Source: Effrenium voratum (Eukaryota > Sar > Dinophyceae > Suessiales > Symbiodiniaceae). From it: DNA of 64,000 nt. The position numbers were made by a program, and so were the translations under genes. This document shows positions 23,701 to 35,700 of the stretch, one piece after another (position 1 is the stretch's first letter; each line of letters begins with the position of its first letter). The notes beneath the pieces were generated by a model. That model did no database searches. It was not told where the DNA came from and worked only from the letters and a program-made list of their open reading frames with translations. The DNA is taken from the NCBI GenBank assembly GCA_963377175.1, contig CAUJNA010003771.1:1489087-1553086 (forward strand), read 5' to 3'.

Positions 23701-26700
23701 TTGGCCCTGAAGCATGAGGCTTGTCAAGGAGAGTTGATGTTCCAAGTGATGTTCTGTTTTTTGCACCCTCCCAAAGGAGACCAAATGGAACACCCCTCTT
23801 GAGGGGTTCCACCCACCAAAAAAGTATACATGGTTGCATGATCATCCAAAGGCCTGCTTTTCGCAGGGTACTGGAAGACCAAAGCGGATGATGCCAACAC
23901 GGTTTCTATAGACGAGGGCGTTTCAGGTATGACTGTCCACCGTTTGGATATTCGGCAAATGACTGTGTCCAACCATTTGCCAGTGCCAATTTGTTTCTTT
24001 TGTGGGGGAAGGGTGTCCGTTGAGGATCAACCAACCAAATAAGGAGTGCCCTTTTCTTTCCATGGCCTTGCTTCTGAGCTCAGCCACAAAACATGGACAA
24101 CAATTGGGGTGCCTTTTTTGAGATCATATTAAGGGAAGCCAAGAGGACACAGCTATGACAAACCAATTTTCAAAGGGCGCTGCACCAATGGCGGGGGTTG
24201 GCTGAAGCATGTGTGTTTGTCCTTTTTTGAGGGTACCTTTTTCAGGCTGGCTTCATGGAAACAAAAAGGGCACCCTTTCCATTTGCTTTAAATGTTGGTT
24301 TGGTCGCTGCCTTTATTTTGAGACAGACCCATATTTTGGTTCGGCCAAGTTGGTATGTGGGTGACCTAGACTACAACCCAGCCCCTTTTCGTGGAGTGAA
24401 CCTGGTTGAGTTTCAACCCAGCCGGCCACTTGCCTTGACCCGAACATCCCAGTGGATCCCTTGCTCGGTGATACCTTTTTCGCGAGTGGTTGCGAACCGA
24501 GGCCAAAGCCGCGAAAGCAGACGCTCAAGGCGGGAATCCAGTGGAAAGATGACCAAACCTCCTGTACAACAGCGGACTCCAACCAATTCAGGTCAGCAAC
24601 GTTAGCAGGGGCTACGCAATTGCTAATAGTTTACTTCTAAAGCCTGACAAAGTTTGGTTTCAAAGTGCCTCGAATTCCAACTCTGTTCATTTCGCCCCTT
24701 ATCACCCATGCCAGCCGCAGGCTGTAGATCGAGTTCGCAGCACTGCTGAATCCCTGGAGAAGGTCTGGCAAATAGACGCCCATGCTTATGAACTCCAAAA
24801 CAAGTCTTTCCTTTTTGACCTCAAGACATGGGGCTCCAAGATGCAGCGCTTTTGGTAAAGGTCCCTTGAACTCCGCAAACGATCATCTTGTTCAGATCCC
24901 CCGAAAAAGGCCGGGTTGCTGTCTGAGGGCCGAAAAGGATTGACAGACTCAACTTACCTTTTCACGCTCCCTAAGGGTCCCGACTGGTCTCCAAATGGAT
25001 TGGTGTTTTTTGGGCCCTTGAGGAATTGGTTTGGGTTCTCCATTGGAGGGTCCGGGGGCCTGCATTGGAGGGGTCGTGACCCTCAGGTCTGTTGCCCTTT
25101 TCGTCTGTTAAGTCAACTTTTTGCACGTAGCCTCAGCGCGGGGACACGAGACATGGCCACGGCTGGGGTCAATTGGTTGGCATCGCTCGGGCAAAGGACT
25201 CGTTGGGTCTCGAGACTCCAAAACTACGCCCTGCACAGATTGTGTTACCCACGGATTCTTCTAAGGGTACCTTTCCCATTCTTTCCAGGGATCCTGCTTT
25301 CTAGAAAACCTCCGGAAACCCAGGGAAAACGGCCGGTTATTGAGAAAAACAATGGTTGAAAAGAATGGGGAATCAGCCCCTTGAATTCTGCCATACCTCT
25401 TCTGTTTCTCAATGTGGCCCTCTCGTACCACGAGATGCATGAGACTCCGTAGCTCTTTGCTTTTTCGATGTGTGCAGCATTGTCGTATGGGGAGTTTGTT
25501 TTTGCCAGCCGACCGACTTATTCTTCGAAACGGAAGTCAGAACATCTCATTTTTCCTGGGTACCCATGGGCCAAGACGCGGGTTTAAGTATGCGGCGCCA
25601 GGCGCGCTCCCGAACTACCTCAAAGTTTTGGCCCAAAGGATCTTCGGCCGAAGCCTCAGCGGACCGCGACGTCCACGTCCGAGCACTGTCCAGAGAAGCA
25701 CACCCCGGATCCCTGTGAGAGGAAATTGGTATACTCACTTCCCGGGTTCATGGACATTAAACTTTTAGGGAAGACCATGTTAGTGGCAAAAGAAAAGTTC
25801 AGACTGTTTATGACCAGCCCACTCAGGAAGTGAGTTTGTCTTAAGGGGGGACCCCCCAACATGGTGGGGACCCCCCAACATGGTGGGGACCCCCCAACAT
25901 GGTGGTTGTCCTTTGACTTTCCCTTTAAAACAGCCCAACAAACAGTGGCTCCCTCGAAAAAGACGCCCAATTCTTACAGAAGGGTTGGGATATATGCTCA
26001 ACAGGTATTCCGGAGGGTTTCGGAGTTTGAGCCTAAAGGGTGGTTGGTCATGATTCACTTCCTGACGTGGAAGCCGACTGGTGGGCTCGTTGCCTTGTCC
26101 CTGGCAAGTTCTTGGACTTGGTCAACTTTTGGGATCGTCAAGACTGAGCAGACGTGAGCGGCTGCCCCCTCCAAATCAACCAGACACCTAAACAAACGCT
26201 TCCCCAAGTGCGGAGGCCTCGCTGCACGCGGCATTTTTTTTGGGGGGGTGATCTTTTTGCCCTCAGAGTCACCACCCCAATGCAGACCTTCCTGGGTCCT
26301 AAGAACCGACAGCAACCAATTCCTGTGCAAGTTGACAGCTTCCATTTGCTGAATTGAATATGTGTTTCATTTTGCCGTCTTGGTTTACAGGGAAACACTA
26401 CTGGACACATGTTCTCTCTTTTGTTCCTTTTTCTCCGGGGCGAATAAGCAAATGGAAGACATGGAATCTTCATGTGAATTTCCGTTTCTTTCGGGGCCCC
26501 GAGCTTCCCACGTTCCAGGGGTCGCGGTCTTCGTGGGCGTGTACTACGTGCAGGGCATCTTCGGATCCCACACGCCGGCCCATTGCTCAACAGAAACGCC
26601 ATCTGAACGTGGGGATCCCTTACTTCAGTTCTTGGAAGACATAGATTCCAAAAAAAATCGGATCCCAGGATTGGTCAACCCCCAGATGCCTTCTCACTTT

Positions 26701-29700
26701 CAGTTCTTCCCACTTTCTGAGTTGGACTTCAAGCTTTCTGAGCATTTTGCTGGTATATACACAAACAAGTTTGGACTTTTGTTCGGCCCATCCACTGGGG
26801 AAGTGAGGTTTCGAAGACTGGAACGGCTTGGTCAACCCCCAGGTGTCTTGTGGGGCATTGAAGGCAGCACATCATGTCACGGAAGGTCTCAGACTGATGT
26901 CTGTCCCCATGTCTATCATGTCTAACATTCCAAGGCCTGGCCCGCAATCGCGGGGCAGGGACAGCTGCAAGGAAGAAGATCTTGGCCGAAACATTGCGCG
27001 AAGGTCTGGCCCAGGTCCTTTCAAAAGCACCCCCTTGGCCATGGCATCGCAAGTCGATCCTGAGTCAAGTCGCCGAGGTGGGAGGGATGCTGATCGTCTT
27101 CTTTTCGATGCTCGCCCTCGAGCAGATGAACCCAAGGCGCCTCTTTAAGCACAAGTGTCCTTGGTCCAGCCATCCCCTTAGCTTTTTAGCTTTGCAGTGT
27201 TTAGTGGTGATTTCCATTTAACCCACTAAAAGTTGGTCACTTTTAGCGGGGGAGCTGAAGACGGACAGCCCAGTCTCGCACTTTTAAAAAGAATAGCGGG
27301 GGAGCTGAAGACGGACAGCCCAGTCTCGCAGCGTGGTTGTTGTGCATTCCTCAATGCGCACGTTGGGGAACCGGGACCTGCACAATGCGTGCTGTCCAAA
27401 TTCTGGGAGTGCCCCAGGAAACCTGATAATTAAAGGCCTCCCTTCTTGGGTGACTTTACAGGCTCGCCAAAAGGAAAGCCACCATTTGGGGGGGGGGGGG
27501 GGCAAAAAAGACACCTATTTTCATGTTCCACGTTCCAGCTTCTTGATACTATCTAAGAGGGTGTCCCATTCCCCACAAGCCACTCCCAAGCGAAAACCGG
27601 GTATGTACCCCTATAGTATTATAGTGCTTGTGTACCCCTGTCCCATTTCTCTTGGATAGTACTATAGTGGTTTCAGGGGTAGTGGAAACCCTCTTGGAAA
27701 ATAGTTACACACATGAGCAACCATCAAGACCCGGGTAGCCGAAGGTCTTGAAGGGGCAGTTCCAACCATGAATCGGTGCGGCCGCCCTTACAATTCTTTT
27801 GCTGCTTGGATTTCAGGTCGATGCCATTCAGCACGCGGTTTGGATTATGACTGATATGACCCCTGTGATCATGACTCAAGGTGTTTTTGAGGTACCTCAC
27901 AACCCCATCCTAGACCTTTATAACTTGCAGATTCTCCGATTCCCGCCAGGGAATGCCACTTCTGGTTTGCTTGTGGTTTCCCCCCGGGGGGGGCTTCCGG
28001 TTCATTCCCACACCCCATCGTTCCATCTATTTGCCAGTTCTCAGAGTTGGAATGACCCCATGTTTCACCACCCAGCTGGTGGCTTCACTGGTTCTTTCAA
28101 TTTCCCTTAAGCCCTTGATTCCCTACGGCACCATCACGCCGCAGAACGCCCCCTGAAGACGAATTTGAACAAGCCAAACCTTGGTTTATGTTGTGTTTGG
28201 GGACACATTGGTGGACATCAGAATTTGGCGGACATTCATATCCATTACTTTTCGCCCAAAACGAATCGACCTTTTGACCTTTTAGTTTCCCCTTGGTTCA
28301 TTTTTGGTCATGACCCCAAACGGTTACCCTCCAATCCACTAACGTGGAACCTGACTGAGGGGTCCTGGAAGATGTTTTCCCTTAAAAGGGAATCTGTGGG
28401 TTCCATGTTAGTGGACAGGAGGGTAGCACTTTGTTGGGTTCGAAGTGGGCATCTGAGACCACCCGGTAAGCCGGTCTCTCGCCGCAGGTTGGCCGGGAAG
28501 GTCTTCCGCGTCCTGGAGCCGGGCTACCGCTTCCTGGTGAAGTGGCCGGGACTCGAGTCGCGTCATGTCTCGGTCCCCCAGCTAGGTGCCCTTCTCTACC
28601 GTTTCTTTTTTGGGGGAGGGTTCCCCTACTAAAATAGACTACAGAAAAAAAGGGTACCCTTATTCTACCCGCTCTACTGGAGGACCTAGATGTCGTATCA
28701 CGCTTCCGAAAGCCGAAGCGTCCGCCCGACGATCCAAACGGGGACCGAACGTGACACGCGCTGAAAGACGGTCCCTGGATCTACCCGCGCACCACTCATC
28801 ATGGAACCTGACAGGAGGTCGCCGTACGAGGAAAATGGTCTTCAGCACTCCCTGAACGTCAGGTTCCGTGTTATTTGGCTGGAGGGCAAGTAGAACCCCT
28901 CCGAATTTGCTTGGGTTTCCTCACTTTCACGGTCTCGTTTGCTTGGAAAGCAGCCAACATCCCCGGCAATTCCATGTCCCTTGCAGGTGTCCAAGGGAAG
29001 CCGGGATCCGCTGGCTTGGGTTTATAACCGTTGGGCCCTGGTTGCTTGCCTTCAAAACCAATTGAACAGGTATGAATCGAGGTTTGTTTGAACGAATGAA
29101 TGAATGAATGAATGAATGAAATGAAATGAAATTACATGAATGAATCAGGCTGGGTGGGGGACTATCCAGAAGCAAGCAGTGGACCTTCTGAAACTAGGGT
29201 CGGAATTCATCAAGCAGGTCCAAAGCGATGACTTGCGCATGCGCAGGCTCATTGTCTTCTTCGTGCCAGCGCTGGTGCCGTGCTCAGATGGCAGGCGCAA
29301 CAAGAAGTCCCTGGCCAACCGGTTTCTTGCTTGAAGTCGCAGGATAAAAATCTAACAAGTGGCTAGTAACCATGCTTATAGTTCACCTACCGTGGTAGTC
29401 CGGCGAGTGGGTTCTAAGCAGAATCACTTGCCAAATTATGGGGAGTGTTTACCTTATGAATCCAGAGAGGGTTTTCAGTTTGGGAAAACGGGGAGGCGGG
29501 GTTCGGGAAACCGGGGGTATGTATGAGGGAACGGGGCCAAACTTGGATGACCCGTCAGACTAGTCTCCTGTCTTATTTGTCCCCGGAGATTCCCCGAGTA
29601 GCCTTATTTAGGAGACTTGTCCCGCTAATTGACATGGACCCATTTGTTGAGCTCTTCCAAGGAAACCTTTGGGTTCCCTCCAACATAGGAACATGAAGCA

Positions 29701-32700
29701 CCAAATTGCTTAACCCACCCCCAAAAGCCAAAAGGAAGATCCATTTTAGCGGGTTCGGTGTTCCCAGGAGTCAGCTCGCTTTGGCACTGCTCTTCTTGGT
29801 GTGTCCAAGGTCACTTGCTTCCATTTGCTGAAGTGACTCTTGCTTATTTTCCCTCCTGGTGTTACAGGGAATCTATTACTTCTGCAATATTCTTTGTTTT
29901 TTTTCCTGGGGGGCTAAAGCAAGCGCTCAGGTCCGTGTCTCCCTCATCCATGCTGAGCTGGGAGTGGGCGGCCTGATCCGCAGCTTGGCCGGAGATGGGA
30001 TATGTTTGGAGATCACTTGGGACCTCCTGCAGTAAGAAAGGTTGTTTCAGGTTCTCACTTCCTGGACTTTATGCTTTTTCGAAAGACCGGTTTGCTGGTA
30101 AACAAAAAGAAACATACTTGTTTGGCCACTCCACTCAGGAAATGTTTTTTTGGTTTCAGGGTGGTTTCAGCTTGGTTTTTAAAGGGTGAAAGCGGGAGAA
30201 CGATCCACCGTCAACCTTCAACTGGGGACTTGGTACTTTTGTCGGGGAGCACCATTTGAGCGTTTTGTTTCCTTTTCTTTTCTCGAGGGCACCCCTGTTT
30301 GTGGCAAACCAAAAGGAACACCGACGCCATTCTGGGGGGTTTAACCTAAAAGAGACACACCCATTGAAATGTGTGGTGGTAAACAACAATATGCTTGTTT
30401 GCCAATGCACTCATAAATAAAGTGAGAAATGGAGCACTGTTGGTCAACGACCAGCCCAAAAACAAAGGAAACCGAGGACCAGGGTTTGCCTTTCCAGGGT
30501 TTGTGAAATGAACCTTGAAGGCTGCAGGGGGAAACCATTGCTAATGACAAAGCTTGGAACATACGTTGGTCAGACGTACACTAGCCATGCGAGCGATTGG
30601 AGTTCGCACATGTTGTGGACCCCTAGAAAGCGTCGATCCGCTGACCCGGCGGTACAACCCGTGGAAAAGGGTTGGACAGCTGAAGCATGGAGATGTGCGC
30701 TTCGAATCGCGCGCGTTGCAATTCTCCGATTCAGATTACAAACGAGCGAACGCCATGATGTAGTGCTTTACTGGGGGGGTCTCTTATTTCAGGCTTTGGA
30801 ATCATTGTAGAAGTTGCAGATGGATGTGTCCCGTTGTTTGACTTTAACTCGGCACCAAACATACTCAGTTGGTGCAATAGAAAACGGGGCCTGACTAAGG
30901 GGGAGGTTGTGCCTGCTAGTTGTGTTGTGGTCTTCGGCCAAGTTAGTAAGTTGTCGATAATTGGTAATCACCCGCTCTAGGTGCACCTGAGTGAAGTTGA
31001 CCCTCATATGAGTGGGTAAGCCAAGTGGCTCGTAAGTGCGGTATAATCCTAGTGGCCCTAGTGGCCAAGCGCTGACGGCGCTGACTAACTTGGCCGAGAA
31101 GCCAAGTTAAGAATGAAAGAGGGACCTGTATGAATCCCTTTTACCAGAAACGTGTTGTGAATGTGTTTTTGTTTGTATTCCCTTCCTTTTTATAAGCGGA
31201 CGGACTTCATTTGGCAGTGGGTCAAAAATAGGTACCCAAAATGGAACCCTAGGTAAATAGAACCAAAGACTACAACCTGCGGTTCAAATTCTGGTGGCTT
31301 AATTTTGACCCACACACATTTTTGTATAAATTTCTTGGTCCAAACCCCTATTGTGACGCATCCCCAAGTATGGCCGCCTGAGGTGTGCTGCTGCTGCTAC
31401 TGGTGGGCACCGTGGCTATCTCTCTTTTCTGGGTGTACGCTTGTTGGGTTTAAAGGGGGACCACAGGAAGCCTGTCATTTCTGGGCTTCCCCTATTTTGA
31501 GGCAAACCCATATCTCAGAGTTGCCGGACCTTATACTTGTTCGGAAGAAGATGTGCTATTGGATGACCAGTTTGGACTTGCTTTGTAATGAACTTGGGGC
31601 CTTTGGTTTCCTCAATGTTGGCAACCATGGTGGGATCTCAGAACATATTATATGTAAGAATGAGTAAATGAGAGTCAGGTCATCCTATGCCTTGGTTTTC
31701 AAATTTTAGGTGACACCCCAACAAATGTGGTTCCTTTTAGTGACCCCCCAGACAAATATGCGAAATATGTGGCCTATTTTGAAAAATGCGGTGACCCCTA
31801 AAAGACATGTGGTTTCCTTTTAGTTCCTTCAACGAGCCAAAAAAGGCGTTCCCTAAACGACGCACCATACGTTCATTGAGTTGGGACAAGGACATATTGG
31901 GCCAAAGACATGCGGGTTTTGGGAGGGAAGTCGGAAGCGAGAAAGCTCACGGAGGTCCCTTTAGCTCAGACCGAAACGAAAGCCATTTGGGGATCCCTGA
32001 TTTTAGCTTCCTATTATGTGTTTTTGTCTGGGGATTCCGAAGATTTTCAGGTAACCTCAACAAGAATAGGTTCAATTCAAAGCCACCAATCCAGTCCATC
32101 CAGGGTCAATCAGGTACTCCTTTGTTCGTGGTTTGGATTCGTTTGGCATTTGGTTCTTGTAGAGGGTAGATGGGGACAACACCTCACGACCAAACCACCA
32201 ATTCAGGACCAATTCAGGTTTGTGAACAAATGTTGCCCCGGATCTAAGTAGAACTCGTCACCATGAATCGAGGTGCCCCTCCAAAAGTGGTCTGAGCCCC
32301 CAACTAAAAGGGGGGCCGCGGTCAGGGGTGTATGAACTTGGTCTTTGTGTTTAGTGGGGATTTCCATTTAACCCACTAAAAGTTAAACTTTTAGCCGGAG
32401 ATCTGATAATTTGCCACCAAATCCGTCCAAGTCCTTGAGGCGAATCCGGACATGTTCACCAGAATCAAATCTGTGTCCAGGGGTTGGTTACTAGTCGTCT
32501 TTGGCCAAGTTGGGTTCAGTCTTTTGTAGAGGTTATGACGACCCACTGATAAGCTTCCCTGTTTAGTGGGACCCTGTTAGTGGGATTCAATCCAAGTCGC
32601 TAATCGCTTACTAACCTGGCCAAAGGTTCAAATGGTTTCCCTTTTAGTTTTAATGATTTGATATTTTGGGGTCGACTGAATGTGAAACAGAAGCAGGTAA

Positions 32701-35700
32701 TCTGATTTTCTCTGCCAAACCTCAGCTAGGCTGGGCCAAGCCTAGGCTGGTTCATCACCTTCACCGGCACGGCGGCTATCGCCAGCACCCTGGCCAGATA
32801 GCGGTTTTAAGCGACGCGACTGGCGTTGCGTACGCGATGCGACCGAAGCCACGCGTTTGTCGTTCCAGCTCCTCATGTTGGCCAAAGTTTCAGGATTCCT
32901 TATATGTGCCGTGGTCAGGAGACCTTACTTGGGGATTCGTGGACAAGAGCTTTTCACAATTGTCACAGGGGTTCTCGTCACGGAAGCTTTGACCATGACT
33001 CAGGATGTTTGACACTGGCTCCAAGGGTTGATTCCCCATCACGGCCAGAATCGCAGAGGATACCAGCCATTCTACGGGCTTGCCATTTTGGGAAACACCC
33101 GTATGTAGGCAAAGCACATCTTGCTATGGATGTCATCAGCCCGCGAGTTGGCATTCTACTTGGATGTTTGGCCAAGATAGCAAGTTGTTGGCAACCTATA
33201 GGTAATAACGCACTGATAAGTTCGCCTAAGTTGCGCCACCCAAGTGGCTAACCACTCAACTTGGCCAAGACTCGCAGTAGACAACCATGGATACGGTTTG
33301 CTATTTGGATGCAACCATGACCATGGCCCACTTCGGACTCATCAGAGACCGAAAACCACGGCCCACGAAAGGAGGTTTGGCCATGACGTCGATATTATTC
33401 TCCTGGTTCGGTTGGAAACGTGGGGAGCCCAGTTTTTTGTCCCGAAGATTGAATCTTCCATTCCCAGGTTCTGGCAATGAGGAGGATCTAGCAGCATCCT
33501 TCCAACTCGGGTTTCCAAATGAAACATTCATGCAAAGCCTACCCCCTACTCAAAATACCCGCTTTTTTCAGGTTTTGTTTTGGGAAAACCTGGTTTTCCA
33601 TGGTAAATACTTCCTTTTTTAGTAGAGGGTCGACATGATACCCTGATAACGAGGGTATTTGAAGTAGGGGGTAGAGGTAAATCCCCTGGCAACCTACAGT
33701 TGGCCAAAAGTCTATTCAGAGTTCATCACCCTTTGGGCAAGCGGCTTTTGCCCTGCGAAGTGGTACACAGCTGGGGCCCTCCAAACTCATGCTCATGCTA
33801 TGTCTCAGGCTAAATGGGTGTATCTCTTTCCGGACCCCCCCAAAATAGCTTCGGTGTTCTTTTTGGTTTCCCTAAGCCACGAACACAATCGGGGTTCCCT
33901 CAAACAAATTGGCGCACCCCGACGCCATACGACACCGAATCAAACCATTCGGATTGGACCCTTGGGCCCCTGAGAACCAGCGGCCTAGGCGCGTTTCCGG
34001 AGCCCAACCTGGAGGCGCCGGCACCGAGTCCGGAACCAACGCGCCTGGGAAGCTTTGCGGACCTTTTTTTTTCGGGCAGCCGCGGGTTGCGGGGAGGGAG
34101 GGAGGTGTTGTTCTGTTGTTGTTTTTGTTTTGTTTTGGAAGGCCTACTTTGGTGTTCGTTTGTGAGCAAGTTGAGGGGAACACCCCCCTAGTAATAAACT
34201 GGGGTTGATGAATATGGGGTCAACACCACTGGGATGTTCGACCAAGTTGGCAAGTAACCTGGGTTCGAACCCATTCATAAGCCCCCTTAAGTGGAGGTAA
34301 CCCCAGTTCGTGGTGTACCGAGGTGCCTAACCACTTCGAACCTGGAAGGCCGGACTTGTCCCGGTCAACTGATGGAACCCAGACATATGGAATAGGAGGA
34401 AGGTGTGATACCCCCGCCATTTTTCCCTATGGGAAAGACTATAGGTAAATGGAATGGGCTTTGAAACCAAGGGAAAGCCATGGTTTGTTCGTACAGGAAA
34501 TGGTCATCTCAGGGTGTCTGATCGCCGTCCGTCCAGTCTCCCCCGTTAAGGGCTGAGGTGTCAGCAAGATTGCCGAGGCCCACGGAGAAGCCGGCTCCTG
34601 CGGACCGGCTGCCCTACTTTCGCTTCGTCGCAGCTCGGCCTCGAACCATGGGTTTTGAAGAGGTGCGTCATTTTTCGATGAAACCCCCCAAAAGTTGTGG
34701 CGTTCCTTTTGAGGTTGCGTTCAAACGACAAAGGAATGGAGTACCCTCAAAATAGGGGATACACCCAGAAAGATCGAGGGGATTGAATATCATAGTGGGA
34801 GTTTGGAGCAACTACTTCCCCGAGTTTCTGCATTTTGGGCACTTTTTGTGCTTGGACCAGTTTAGTTGTGAAACCCAGTGCATCCAGCTACTACAACAGG
34901 GAACCAGCTACTCTCCTTTCGTTCTTGTTTTGTTAATGGGAGGTTCCCATGGTGACCTACCTACACAGGTGTGTCTCTTTTTCGGAAAAAACAAAAGAAA
35001 TAAATAAAACAAAAACGGATGGTGAACTGCGTTTTCCTTCAAAACAACCAAAAACGGGGACTCTGACAAAAAGACACCCCCCCACACAGGTTAAACGGAA
35101 TTGGAAAAGAGTTCAGACTTGTTCGGATTCAGGAAGTGAGCCAAGGGTTCCCAGAGAAATTACTTGGACCGACCACCCGGAGTTTGCTCAATAGGGCCTT
35201 GGGTCGTCTGTTGGTAGGGAGATTTCCCAAAATGGGCTCCGGTTTATGTTTTGTATCCCTTTCGAACACTTGTGTCGATTGGTTCGCGGTGCGACTTCAG
35301 AACTGAACAAGCGTTGGGTCCAGTTTTGGGTCCACGAGCTGCCTATTTGACGGCTTCCCCCCGCCGCCCCGAGCGATTCCAGGGGATGTGGGGGTAAAAC
35401 GAGCGCAAGCCATGATTTAGGTCTTTTACTCGAGGTTTTGGGAGTATTGCCCTAAGGGTCCCGACTGTTTTTGGGCCCTCCAAATGGGTTGTTGTTGAGG
35501 GCCCTTGAGGGGTCTTGGTTCTCCATTGGAGGGTCCGGGGTCTGCATTGGAGGGGTCATGACCCTTGGGGTGGTAGAATTTGCAGTCGCAGGCTTCCTTT
35601 TTGTTTGTCTTGGAAAATAGATTGCGATTCCTGGTTGTTTCGTGAGCTTCCAGGGCCTGTTTTCCCAAGAGACGCCCTATGAGACTCTTTTCCCAAATAA

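Larger units (their letters stand above)
29291..31382. other. Intron with MITE copies
   Basis: Holds a family 2 element (30054-30143), a family 4 element (30932-31099) and a GC-rich island near 30554-30763 that is open to a TAG (GVRTCCGPLESVDPLTRRY in one frame). The island may be a missed exon; it could not be placed in the LrgA alignment. Confidence 0.45.

Noticed and set aside
28488..28763. Chromodomain-like reading of FRVLEPGYRFLVKWPGLESR, with the adjoining family 1 repeat acting as an intron
   Set aside because: The segment up to the Trp fits LrgA and joins the next exon in phase through a GC donor. The residues after it are then intronic, so neither the chromodomain nor the introner reading is needed.
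30554..30763. C-terminal exon of a separate gene
   Set aside because: Coding-like, but it lies inside the transporter gene on the same strand with all frames partly open and could not be tied to any neighbour. Noted only within the intron entry.
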